This document shows, piece by piece, positions 1-7,769 of a stretch of 64,000 nucleotides of DNA. The notes below the pieces were generated by a model, which saw nothing but the letters and a program-made list of their open reading frames with translations, was not told the DNA's origin and did not search any database. Within the stretch, counting starts at the first letter, position 1, and each line of letters starts with the position of its first letter. The stretch is from the NCBI GenBank assembly GCA_904395885.1, contig CAJFOF010000039.1, positions 62,001 through 126,000 of the forward strand, in the 5' to 3' direction. Origin of the DNA: an uncultured Lachnospiraceae bacterium (lineage in GTDB: Bacteria > Bacillota > Clostridia > Lachnospirales > Lachnospiraceae). Made by a program: the position numbers and the translations under genes.

Positions 1-2
1 TC

Positions 3-2318
3 CTGATATTGCTGCTGGCAGCAGCGATGTTGGTAATATTTCGGGGACGTTCTCAAAAAGACGATTGGGATGCTTACGGAACAGTATCGATTGTTCCGCC
101 TGAAGACACCCACCCGCGGCTGCTTATCACCAGGGAAACTCTCAGAGAAATCGAAGATAATCTGACAGCCGATCAGAACCGGGATGCCTATGAACTGGTA
201 AAAGAGCTTGCGGCAATCGAAGAAGATGGCAGCCTTCCATTTCGCCTGGCCTATCCCACAAACTATAATGATGATGTCCTGAGAATCGCAGAGGCCAAGG
301 CATTCTTGTCTTTAATTGACGATAACAGAGAATTGGCGGAGGAAGCGGTCACGATTATCCGGAACTTCCTGGATACGGTTGATTTTATGAGCGATTACAA
401 TGGGCGGGTTTCACGCAGCTCGACTCTTTTTACGGCGGCTTTGGTGTACGACTGGTGTTATGACAGCATGGATGAACGGGAGCGACTGGAGTATATAGAG
501 GCATGCGAAAAAACGGCGGAGGACGGCTTTATGGGATGGCCTCCGTCAGAGCTGACGGCGCTGACCGGATATGGGTCAGAGACATATCTGCTAAAGGATT
601 GTCTGGCCATGGCGGTAGCATTTTATGATGAGAGACCGGAAATCTACCATTACACAGCAGGCCGGATTATTGAAGAATATCTCCCGGCGCGGGAGGAATA
701 CCACAAATCAGGGATTCTTCTTCAAGGGACTTCTTACGGACCGGAGCGTTTTTACGGAGATCTGTTTGCCGGACTGATTTTTTCGGCTTTTACCGAAGAA
801 CTGAGCTGGGATGATATGTTTTCAGAGGTTGCCTATGGAATGCTTTATTTATTAAGGCCAGATGGACAGCCTTTCCGGCTGGGGGATGACTACGTGGAAA
901 AGTTCGGGGGAGGTTTCTCTAAAAGCTACGCCCCTGCATTTCTGTATCTCTCTTCGTGGCTGAATGATTCTGTGCTCAAGGGCATGTACTACCAGTGTTT
1001 TGACAGTTACGACTACAGAGAGGGGATCTACAGCCCGGTTCTTCATTTGATTTTAAATGATCCTGATTTAGAGGGAACCGGGGCGGAAACCCTTCCCCTG
1101 ACGCGCTACTTCGGAAGCCCTGAAGGTTTGATGGTCGCCCGCACAGGGTGGGAATTCGGAGAGGATTCCCCGGACACGGTGGTTATGATGAAGATAGGAG
1201 AACGGTGGGGGAGCAATCACGCCCATCTGGACGCGGGGACATTTCAGATCTTTCACCGGGGAGCAGTGGCGGCCAAATCCGGCTATTACGATGGGTATAA
1301 TACTCTCCATGAGACGGGATACAATAAGCGTTCGGTTTCACAGAATTCCATATCTATTTATGCCGAAGATGAGCCTGAAACCGAGTATTCGGTTTCCTGG
1401 TATCCGGCAGAGATTAACGATGGAGGGCAGCGGTGGCCGGCAGGAGGAGCAGAGCCGGATGATCTGGCAGAATGGACGAGCGGCGATTTCGACAGGGCAA
1501 AGGTTCTTGGAGCTTTTTATGATACAGAATCGGAACTGCCCGCATACTCTTTCCTGAAAGGTGATATTACGGGATCTTACTGGGAGGGAAAGGCTGCAGA
1601 GGTCATCCGGAATATGCTTTTTATTCCTCTGGATGAAGAAGATGGAACTTCGGCTTTTCTTGTGTTTGATAAGGTCAGCAGCCAGAGCGAGGAGCAGAAA
1701 AAGTCGGTTCTGCTGCAGGCAATTGCGGAGCCGCAGATAGAGGAGGACGGAGCCGGAGTCCGTATCGACCTGGGGGAAGGAAATGGCAAACTGGAAATGA
1801 AGATCCTGCTGCCCCAAACGCCACAGGTGAAAAAACTGGGAGGCGCCGGTAAGAACTTTTTGGTTAACGGGCAAAATCTGGAGCCGGAATCCGAGCCGGG
1901 AGAATACAATGAGAGCGGGTATGGGAGAATAGAAATTTCTTCGTCAGAAGATAATCTGACAGAGTATTTTTTACAGGCATTTTTTATCTCTGATTCGGAA
2001 ACAGATATGACGGAAATGTATGATTCCTGCGAATTGGTCGAAACAGAATTTGCTGCAGGGGCCGTATTCCCCGGCTATTTGGTGTTGTTTGCCAGAGATG
2101 CAAACGGACTTTCTGAAGAAACTACAATTACGCTTCCCAATGCGGAAAACAGGACGGCGATCATTGCGGGACTTGCAAAGGGAAGGTGGACAGTCACCGC
2201 TGGCGATAAGAGTACAACGCATACTGTAGCAGAAACAAACGGCGTATTGAAGTTCCGGATTTCAGACGGCTGTACAGACATTACTCTGAATCCGGTGTAC
2301 ATTGAAACAGAAGAATAA
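3..2318 (+). CDS. Heparinase II/III-like membrane-anchored protein (5' partial)
   Basis: The frame is open from the left edge and begins inside a hydrophobic stretch (ILLLAAAMLVIF), so the true start lies upstream; the TTG at 9 is probably not the start. After this membrane anchor comes a helical region beginning HPRLLITRETL, as in the DUF4962/heparinase II N-terminal (alpha/alpha toroid) domain. A beta-rich C-terminal half follows, carrying NHAHLDAGTFQIFHRG near residue 400. That resembles the heparinase II/III motif, which places a histidine and a metal site beside a Gly/Asp-rich strand. Family members are polysaccharide lyases acting on uronic-acid glycans. Next to a carboxyltransferase and a NeuD-type acyltransferase it may trim or release an exopolysaccharide. 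Family call is good; substrate is unknown. Confidence 0.75.
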   Translation: MILLLAAAMLVIFRGRSQKDDWDAYGTVSIVPPEDTHPRLLITRETLREIEDNLTADQNRDAYELVKELAAIEEDGSLPFRLAYPTNYNDDVLRIAEAKAFLSLIDDNRELAEEAVTIIRNFLDTVDFMSDYNGRVSRSSTLFTAALVYDWCYDSMDERERLEYIEACEKTAEDGFMGWPPSELTALTGYGSETYLLKDCLAMAVAFYDERPEIYHYTAGRIIEEYLPAREEYHKSGILLQGTSYGPERFYGDLFAGLIFSAFTEELSWDDMFSEVAYGMLYLLRPDGQPFRLGDDYVEKFGGGFSKSYAPAFLYLSSWLNDSVLKGMYYQCFDSYDYREGIYSPVLHLILNDPDLEGTGAETLPLTRYFGSPEGLMVARTGWEFGEDSPDTVVMMKIGERWGSNHAHLDAGTFQIFHRGAVAAKSGYYDGYNTLHETGYNKRSVSQNSISIYAEDEPETEYSVSWYPAEINDGGQRWPAGGAEPDDLAEWTSGDFDRAKVLGAFYDTESELPAYSFLKGDITGSYWEGKAAEVIRNMLFIPLDEEDGTSAFLVFDKVSSQSEEQKKSVLLQAIAEPQIEEDGAGVRIDLGEGNGKLEMKILLPQTPQVKKLGGAGKNFLVNGQNLEPESEPGEYNESGYGRIEISSSEDNLTEYFLQAFFISDSETDMTEMYDSCELVETEFAAGAVFPGYLVLFARDANGLSEETTITLPNAENRTAIIAGLAKGRWTVTAGDKSTTHTVAETNGVLKFRISDGCTDITLNPVYIETEE

Positions 2319-2331
2319 CAGGGGGAATACT

Positions 2332-3621
2332 ATGAGTTTTATGATTGATGTAATATGCGATCCCGAAAGTGTTCATGTTTGGGAGCGTACGTCTTCGCAG
2401 GTGTCAGAAATTGGAGAAGGGGCAATCAATGGAAAAGAGTTTCTGTTTTATGCAGAACAGGAGGGAAAAAGAGGGATCTGCTTTGGAAGGAAAGAGGGGG
2501 AACTTTTAAGCCATCTTTTTTGTGAGGCCCGAAAACGGGAGAAAAAGATACCGATTCTCTACTTTTTAAATTGCTACGGGGCAGATCTGAAGGAGAAAAC
2601 TGCAGCTCTGGACAGCTACGCCAATGTTTTTAAAGAATTTGTCGCCTGCGGGGAGGACCAGATGCAGATTGCTGTAATTGTCGGAAACTGTGTGGGAGGA
2701 TCAGCGTATCTGGCCGCCATGTGCGATATTATTTTATTTTCTGAACCAGACGGCAATCTGTGTCTCACCGGCCCTAAGATTGTTCAGAGCTTTATGGGAG
2801 AAAACTGCCGGAAGGAAGAGCTGGGGGGAGTAGAGATTCACAGTGCAAACGGGACCATTGCACATACTTTTTGTGGCAGCAGGGATTGTGCAGAAAAACT
2901 GGATATTCTGCTGTCTGCCTATTATCAGATTGACCAGCCGGAGAAGGCGCCGGCTTATCAATTAGAAAACAGTATTGTGCCAATGTCAAATAAGGCGTAT
3001 GATATACATAGGATTATAGATGGATTAATTGACAGTGGGACATGGTTGGAAACAGCACCGGGATACGCGCCGAATCTGGTGACCGGATTTGCAAGAATAG
3101 GCGGAATGAATGTGGGAATATTTGCGAATCAACCCCAGGCTCTTGCGGGAACAATCGACTGCGATGCTTCCGAAAAAGGGGAGCGGTTCTTAAAAAACTG
3201 TAAAAAGTTAAGGCTTCCATTGCTCGTAATATCTGATGTCCCATCTTTTATGCCGGGAATTGAGCAGGAAAGAAACGGTATTGAAATAAAAGGTGCAGGA
3301 TTGCTAAAAGCCATGATCCGGCTGGATACAGTGAAGCTGACTCTGATTTTGCATAAAAGTTTTGGAGGGGCTTATATTGTTATGAACAGTGTCCGGCTGG
3401 GGGCAGACAGGGTATATGCTTGGCCGGGAAGTACGATAGGAATTATGGGGGAAGGCATGGCAAGGGCTTTAAGCAAGAATCCAAATTCCTGGAATGAAAA
3501 TATGGGATTGAGTGCAGAGGAGAATTTGAATAATAAAAGTTTATCAGGAATTATTTTTCCGGAAGAGACGAGGTATACTTTGATAAGTGACTTTAGAAAT
3601 TTAAAAAATAGAAAAAATTAG
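2332..3621 (+). CDS. Acyl-CoA carboxylase carboxyltransferase-like protein (PccB/MdcD-E type)
   Basis: This 429-residue protein has a duplicated crotonase-like carboxyltransferase fold. The N-half holds GNCVGGSAYLAAMCD and TGPKIVQSF...EELGG, matching the acyl-CoA oxyanion-hole and binding region of propionyl-CoA carboxylase beta. The C-half holds KSFGGAYIVMNS and YAWPGSTIGIMG, matching the biotin side. It is about 80 residues shorter than usual PccB and lacks the N-terminal ARERI segment. The ATG at 2332 is chosen because AGGGGG sits just upstream; an in-frame ATG at 2302 would overlap the previous gene. No biotin carboxylase or biotin carrier gene is visible nearby. It may transfer carboxyl groups to or from an acyl-CoA for the neighbouring acyltransferase, or be a malonate-decarboxylase-like remnant. 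The function is inferred. Confidence 0.75.
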   Translation: MSFMIDVICDPESVHVWERTSSQVSEIGEGAINGKEFLFYAEQEGKRGICFGRKEGELLSHLFCEARKREKKIPILYFLNCYGADLKEKTAALDSYANVFKEFVACGEDQMQIAVIVGNCVGGSAYLAAMCDIILFSEPDGNLCLTGPKIVQSFMGENCRKEELGGVEIHSANGTIAHTFCGSRDCAEKLDILLSAYYQIDQPEKAPAYQLENSIVPMSNKAYDIHRIIDGLIDSGTWLETAPGYAPNLVTGFARIGGMNVGIFANQPQALAGTIDCDASEKGERFLKNCKKLRLPLLVISDVPSFMPGIEQERNGIEIKGAGLLKAMIRLDTVKLTLILHKSFGGAYIVMNSVRLGADRVYAWPGSTIGIMGEGMARALSKNPNSWNENMGLSAEENLNNKSLSGIIFPEETRYTLISDFRNLKNRKN

Positions 3622-3638
3622 GTGAGGAGGAATAGGGC

Positions 3639-4292
3639 ATGGTTTTAGGACTCTTTGGTGCAGGCGGTGCAGGAAAGAGCCTGTATGATTCATTAATTCG
3701 GGATAAAAAAACATCGTCAGCCTACGATCAGATTGTGTTTGTAGATGATGTCATTGGCGTGAGCGAGACCCATGGGGTGAGGGTATATACCTACGCTGAA
3801 ATTACACAGATGTACGCGCCTGAAGAGCTGAAATTTCTGATTTCACTGGGGACACCAGAAGCCAGAGAAAAACTTTTTTTAAAAATAAAAGGCGATGGCT
3901 ATTCTCTGGCTAAATGGATTCATCCTCATGCTGATGTTTCCCCAACCGCCAGCTTTGGCGAGGGAACCATTGTCTTTGATACGTATATTGATGCCGATGT
4001 AACGATTGGAGACAATACATTAGTTTATAAAAATGCAGTTATCGGACATGATACTCAAGTGAAGGAACATTGTGTGATTTCAGTAAATGCGTTTATCGGC
4101 GGCCATTCAATGATTGGAAAAAGAGCTTATTTTGGCCCCTGTGCAGCCGCGAGGGATCAGATTCATATTGGCGATGGAGCTTTGGTTGGCGTGAATGCTG
4201 CGGTTTTTAAAGATGTACCGGATGATTATGCTGCCATAGGAAATCCTGCCAAGAATTTGCCGAAATCGAAGGGTGATATGTTTCAAAAATAG
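3639..4292 (+). CDS. NeuD/PglD-type sugar O- or N-acyltransferase
   Basis: A 217-residue protein. Residues 1-80 form a Rossmann-like PglD N-terminal domain with the glycine-rich start LGLFGAGGAGKS that binds the nucleotide sugar. Residues 90-210 form a left-handed beta-helix of hexapeptide repeats (ASFGEGTIVFDTYIDADVTI, VISVNAFIGGHSMIG) ending in the usual AIGNPAKNLP. Histidine in the VIGHDT turn is the expected general base. The family acylates amino- or nonulosonic-acid sugars with acyl-CoA during surface glycan synthesis. It follows the carboxyltransferase gene by 17 bases with a strong GAGGAGG site, so the two are probably co-transcribed. The sugar and acyl donor cannot be read from the sequence. 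Confidence 0.85.
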   Translation: MVLGLFGAGGAGKSLYDSLIRDKKTSSAYDQIVFVDDVIGVSETHGVRVYTYAEITQMYAPEELKFLISLGTPEAREKLFLKIKGDGYSLAKWIHPHADVSPTASFGEGTIVFDTYIDADVTIGDNTLVYKNAVIGHDTQVKEHCVISVNAFIGGHSMIGKRAYFGPCAAARDQIHIGDGALVGVNAAVFKDVPDDYAAIGNPAKNLPKSKGDMFQK

Positions 4293-4315
4293 AGATAGGA
4301 AAGGGAGCGGGTTGT

Positions 4316-5917
4316 ATGAAGTTAACGTTCATTGGGGCTGACCACGAGGTGACTGGAAGCTGTCACTACCTGGAGGTCGGAGAGAAAAAAATTCTGGTGG
4401 ACTGCGGTATGGAGCAGGGGGTCAATGTATATGAGAATGCGCCTCTCCCGGTGAGCTACGCCCAGATCGACTATGTGCTTTTGACCCATGCCCACATCGA
4501 CCATGCAGGGTATCTGCCGCTGATCTTTGCCAAGGGCTTCCGGGGGGCAGTGTACGCGACGGAAGCGACGACAGATCTGTGCGGCATTATGCTTCGCGAC
4601 AGCGCCCATATCCAGGAGATGGAGGCGGAATGGAAAAACCGGAAGGCCAGGAGAGCCGGCAGGCAGGAAGAACCGCCGGTTTATACAGTGAACGATGCGG
4701 AGGGCGTTCTGAAGCTGTTTGTGCCATGTCCTTACGGAGCAGTTATCAAGCTGGCGGATGAGATGTCCATCCGTTTTGTGGATGCCGGCCATCTTTTGGG
4801 CTCTGCTTCCATCGAAGTCTGGGCCAGGGAAGGGGACACGGAAAAGAAGCTGGTCTTTTCAGGCGACATCGGAAATTATAACAAGCCTCTGATCCGGGAT
4901 CCCCAATATATCAAAGAGGCCGACTATGTGCTGATGGAATGTACCTACGGCGACCGTTACCACAAGCGGGGAACCGACCATGTGGCGGAGCTGGCGGGGA
5001 TCATCCAGGATACTCTGGACCGGGGCGGAAACGTGGTGATCCCGGCTTTTGCAGTGGGGCGAACTCAGGAGCTGCTGTATTTTATCCGATGCATTAAGGA
5101 TCAGCACCTGGTGACAGGCCATGGCCATTTTGACGTCTATGTGGACAGTCCTATGGCAGTGGAGGCAACCCATGTTTTTAAAGAAAATGAATTAGATTGC
5201 TATGATGATGAGACCCAGGAACTGGTGAGGCGAGGAATCAATCCCATCAGTTTTCCGGGACTGAAGCTGTCGGTCAGCAGCGAAGAATCCAAAAATATCA
5301 ACTTTGACCCGGAACCCAAGGTGATCATTTCCGCCGCCGGCATGTGCGACGCAGGCCGGATCCGCCACCATTTAAAACACAATCTATGGAGAAAAGAATG
5401 TACAGTTGTCTTTGCCGGGTACCAGGCGGAGGGGACCCTGGGGCGTACCCTGGTAGACGGAGGAAAGACAGTAAAGATCTTTGGCGAGACCATTGATGTG
5501 GAGGCCAGGATCGTTAACATCGAGGGACTCAGCGGCCATGCAGACCGGGACGGCCTGCTGGACTGGATCTCTGCATTTGAGAAAAAGCCAGATCGGGTGT
5601 TTATGGTTCACGGAGAAGATACGGTGTGCACCGCTTTTGCGGAAACCCTGGAAAAAGAGAAGGGGCTGCGGGCCGATGCGCCGTTTTCCGGTTCCGTCTT
5701 TGATCTGGTTTCCGGGCAATGGCTGGTAAGGACAGCCGGAATCCCCGTTAGCAAAGAGAAGATGGCGAAACGAAAAGCTGCCGGTGTTTACGGCAGACTG
5801 GTGGCTGCCGGCGAACGGCTGCTGGAAGTTATCCGGCATAATGAGGGCGGAACCAACAAGGATCTGGCCAAATTTGCTGATCAGATTCAGTCCCTCTGCG
5901 ATAAATGGGACCGATAA
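4316..5917 (+). CDS. MBL-fold beta-CASP RNA nuclease (Ysh1/CPSF73-like)
   Basis: A 533-residue metallo-beta-lactamase/beta-CASP protein. THAHIDHAGYLP near residue 57 is the zinc motif HxHxDH. FSGDIGNYNKPLI supplies the next metal aspartate. The beta-CASP insert (GGNVVIPAFAVGRTQELLY, then SAAGMCDAGRIRHHL) and the late histidines in LSGHADRDGL and MVHGE complete the site. The family covers bacterial relatives of CPSF73 and RNase J thought to cut RNA endo- or exonucleolytically in the cytoplasm. Length is normal for the YSH1-type bacterial members. It begins at ATG after GGAAAGGGAG and lies 31 bases before rnhA, so two nucleic-acid hydrolases are probably made together. Confidence 0.9.
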   Translation: MKLTFIGADHEVTGSCHYLEVGEKKILVDCGMEQGVNVYENAPLPVSYAQIDYVLLTHAHIDHAGYLPLIFAKGFRGAVYATEATTDLCGIMLRDSAHIQEMEAEWKNRKARRAGRQEEPPVYTVNDAEGVLKLFVPCPYGAVIKLADEMSIRFVDAGHLLGSASIEVWAREGDTEKKLVFSGDIGNYNKPLIRDPQYIKEADYVLMECTYGDRYHKRGTDHVAELAGIIQDTLDRGGNVVIPAFAVGRTQELLYFIRCIKDQHLVTGHGHFDVYVDSPMAVEATHVFKENELDCYDDETQELVRRGINPISFPGLKLSVSSEESKNINFDPEPKVIISAAGMCDAGRIRHHLKHNLWRKECTVVFAGYQAEGTLGRTLVDGGKTVKIFGETIDVEARIVNIEGLSGHADRDGLLDWISAFEKKPDRVFMVHGEDTVCTAFAETLEKEKGLRADAPFSGSVFDLVSGQWLVRTAGIPVSKEKMAKRKAAGVYGRLVAAGERLLEVIRHNEGGTNKDLAKFADQIQSLCDKWDR

Positions 5918-5948
5918 AAAGGAAAAGAACAGACAGGAGAATTAAGAC

Positions 5949-6428
5949 ATGAGCAAAGTTCAGATATACACAGACGGATCGGCCAGAGGAAATCCTGACG
6001 GACCTGGGGGATATGGTGTTGTCCTCCATTTTACAGATTCTTCCGGGCAGCTCCATGAAAAGACGATTTCGGCAGGCTATGTAAAGACTACCAACAACCG
6101 GATGGAGCTGATGGCTGCGATCGTGGGGCTGGAAGCCCTGAACCGCCCCTGTGAGGTGGATCTGTACTCAGATTCCAAATATCTGACAGATGCTTTCAAT
6201 CAGCACTGGATTGACAACTGGGTTGCCAATAACTGGGTTCGGGGAAAGAGCGGCCCGGTTAAAAATATCGATCTGTGGGAACGGCTGCTGAAGGCGAAAG
6301 CTCCCCATAAGGTGAATTTTATCTGGGTCAAGGGCCATGCGGGGCATCCGCAGAATGAGCGCTGTGATAAGATGGCTGTTGCCGCGGCGCTGGGGGAGGG
6401 CCTTCTGGAGGATCCAGGGGTTGCTTAA
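5949..6428 (+). CDS. rnhA: Ribonuclease HI
   Basis: A 159-residue ribonuclease HI that degrades the RNA strand of RNA-DNA hybrids in the cytoplasm. The DEDD catalytic set is visible: D9 in IYTDGSARGNP, E53 in NNRMELMA, D75 in YSDSKY and D140 in NERCD, with the flexible histidine H130 in WVKGHAGHP. Length matches Escherichia coli RnhA, and there is no extra N-terminal hybrid-binding domain. An AGGAGA site precedes the ATG. It follows the beta-CASP nuclease closely and is the last gene before a promoter-containing gap. Confidence 0.95.
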   Translation: MSKVQIYTDGSARGNPDGPGGYGVVLHFTDSSGQLHEKTISAGYVKTTNNRMELMAAIVGLEALNRPCEVDLYSDSKYLTDAFNQHWIDNWVANNWVRGKSGPVKNIDLWERLLKAKAPHKVNFIWVKGHAGHPQNERCDKMAVAAALGEGLLEDPGVA

Positions 6429-6490
6429 GAATGGCGGAGATATTTTGAGGATCAGATAAGGGCAGGTTTCTGGAAAACATTACGCAAACC

Positions 6491-6519
6491 TTACAAAATA
6501 TTACGCTTTTTTGTATTCT
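6491..6519 (+). promoter_or_regulatory. Predicted vegetative promoter for the LprI-domain gene
   Basis: TTACAA at 6491-6496 and TATTCT at 6514-6519 are separated by 17 bases, giving a fair sigma-A match in the AT-rich gap after rnhA. The predicted start near 6526 leaves a leader of about 70 bases before the ATG at 6597. Confidence 0.4.
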
Positions 6520-6596
6520 ATTCCCTTTCTGTCCAAAGTGTGGTAGCATCAGGGTACAGAGGGAAAATTCAGCGGATTAGAAGGAAGTGGATGCGA

Positions 6597-7499
6597 ATGG
6601 CAGATGCCAGAAAACGTCTCGGTCTGATTGCCGCCATAATTGTAGCTGGCAGTTTGGCGACGGCATATACGGATCATTTTATTACAACAAGAGAAAAAGA
6701 GATGGGCGGGGAGTTTGAGGAGACATCTCTGGACGGTATTTCTGGGACTGTCGAGGAAATGATTCAGGAGACAGAAATTCTGGCGGAGAGCTTTTCTCAA
6801 GAGGCAGAGGCGGATGCCGCCGCTCCAAGCGTTGCAGCGGCCAGAATGGCTGCTCCGGAAGGAGAGAGCGAAGCTCTTTCGGATGAAGGGCTCTCGGCGG
6901 GCGGTTCCTCTGAAGCTGTGGCAGGCGGCGTTCAGTTATATGCAGTGACGCCGGAAGAAAACGCTGCCGGTGCGGAGGAGACGGCGCCGGAGACCCAAGG
7001 GGCAGACTTGGCTGCTGCAAACGAGACGGCAGCGGATGTGGAGCCAGGTGTGGCGGCAGCGGCGTATTCGGCCGGGCCAGGGATTTCTGCAAGCGCTTAT
7101 TCAGAGAGCCAGGAGGGCACAGAGAACGATTATACCCAGTGGCAGCACCGATTGAGTGAGCTAGACAATCAGATTCAGAAAATGCGTGATGAACAGACTG
7201 GATCTGCTGCCATTTCTATAAAGGCTCTGGCAGAGACAGAACTGAATTTGTGGGAAAAAGAGCTGAGCTCTATATATAACGGAATTATGGAACGCCTGGA
7301 CGAGCTGGGAAGAAAGGAGCTGGCCCGAACGCAGAGAGAGTGGATGAATCAGCGGGACGCCGCAGCGGAGAAGGTGATCCCTTCCAACAGCGGGAGTTCT
7401 ATTGAGAGCGCTGAATACACGGCCTCTCTGGCGGAATCGACCCGTGCCCGCGCTTATGCGCTTTTGGAAGAATATCAGGATTACTTGAAACGACCGTAG
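6597..7499 (+). CDS. Membrane-anchored protein with LprI/DUF1311-like C-terminal domain
   Basis: A 300-residue protein of three parts: an N-terminal membrane anchor (GLIAAIIVAGSLATAY), a long Ala/Glu-rich disordered linker, and a C-terminal domain of about 125 residues. In that domain ETELNLWEKELSSIYNGIM, ELARTQREWMNQRDAAAEK and TRARAYALLEEY follow the DUF1311/LprI pattern (ELN-x-Y, AQ-x-x-W-x-x-x-RD, T-x-x-R). LprI proteins bind or inhibit lysozyme. The usual cysteine pairs are absent here, so inhibition is not certain. The linker contains a Gly-Pro-Gly motif shared with other exported proteins in the window. ATG 6597 is preferred because AAGGAAG lies 9 bases upstream; GTG 6540 and ATG 6591 are alternatives. 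It has its own promoter and terminator. Confidence 0.65.
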   Translation: MADARKRLGLIAAIIVAGSLATAYTDHFITTREKEMGGEFEETSLDGISGTVEEMIQETEILAESFSQEAEADAAAPSVAAARMAAPEGESEALSDEGLSAGGSSEAVAGGVQLYAVTPEENAAGAEETAPETQGADLAAANETAADVEPGVAAAAYSAGPGISASAYSESQEGTENDYTQWQHRLSELDNQIQKMRDEQTGSAAISIKALAETELNLWEKELSSIYNGIMERLDELGRKELARTQREWMNQRDAAAEKVIPSNSGSSIESAEYTASLAESTRARAYALLEEYQDYLKRP

Positions 7500-7539
7500 G
7501 GTCGGAACGGACGCAACAAATAACTGGGAAAGAGAGCAG

Positions 7540-7572
7540 ACCGCTGTACGGGAAACTGTACAGCGGTTTTCT
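7540..7572 (+). terminator. Rho-independent terminator
   Basis: A perfect 10-bp stem (ACCGCTGTAC at 7540-7549 with GTACAGCGGT at 7558-7567) and an 8-base loop run into a T-rich tail. It ends the LprI-domain gene and insulates alaS. Confidence 0.85.
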
Positions 7573-7665
7573 ATTCTATCTTACTTACAGATCATTCCCG
7601 CCATTTATAATTTGCCAGGAATGGAGGAAAGGACTTATTTTGTGGGAATATTCCCCAAGACAGTC

Positions 7666-7694
7666 TTGATAAATGGATTTTCCTATGATAGGAT
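7666..7694 (+). promoter_or_regulatory. Possible promoter for alaS
   Basis: TTGATA at 7666-7671 and TAGGAT at 7689-7694 are 17 bases apart, in the gap before alaS. The -10 is only a 4/6 match. No T-box leader (specifier stem, antiterminator GGTGG element) could be recognised between here and the start codon, although T-boxes often control alaS in this group. Confidence 0.35.
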
Positions 7695-7769
7695 ATATAG
7701 AATGTAGGGTGATTTTTATCCAAAAAAGATCTGCAGAAAGCGGATCGGTAGATTCGGAGGACGAAAGAA

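Noticed and set aside
7573-7769. A T-box riboswitch expected before alaS
   Set aside because: No specifier loop, antiterminator element or terminator stem could be identified in the leader.
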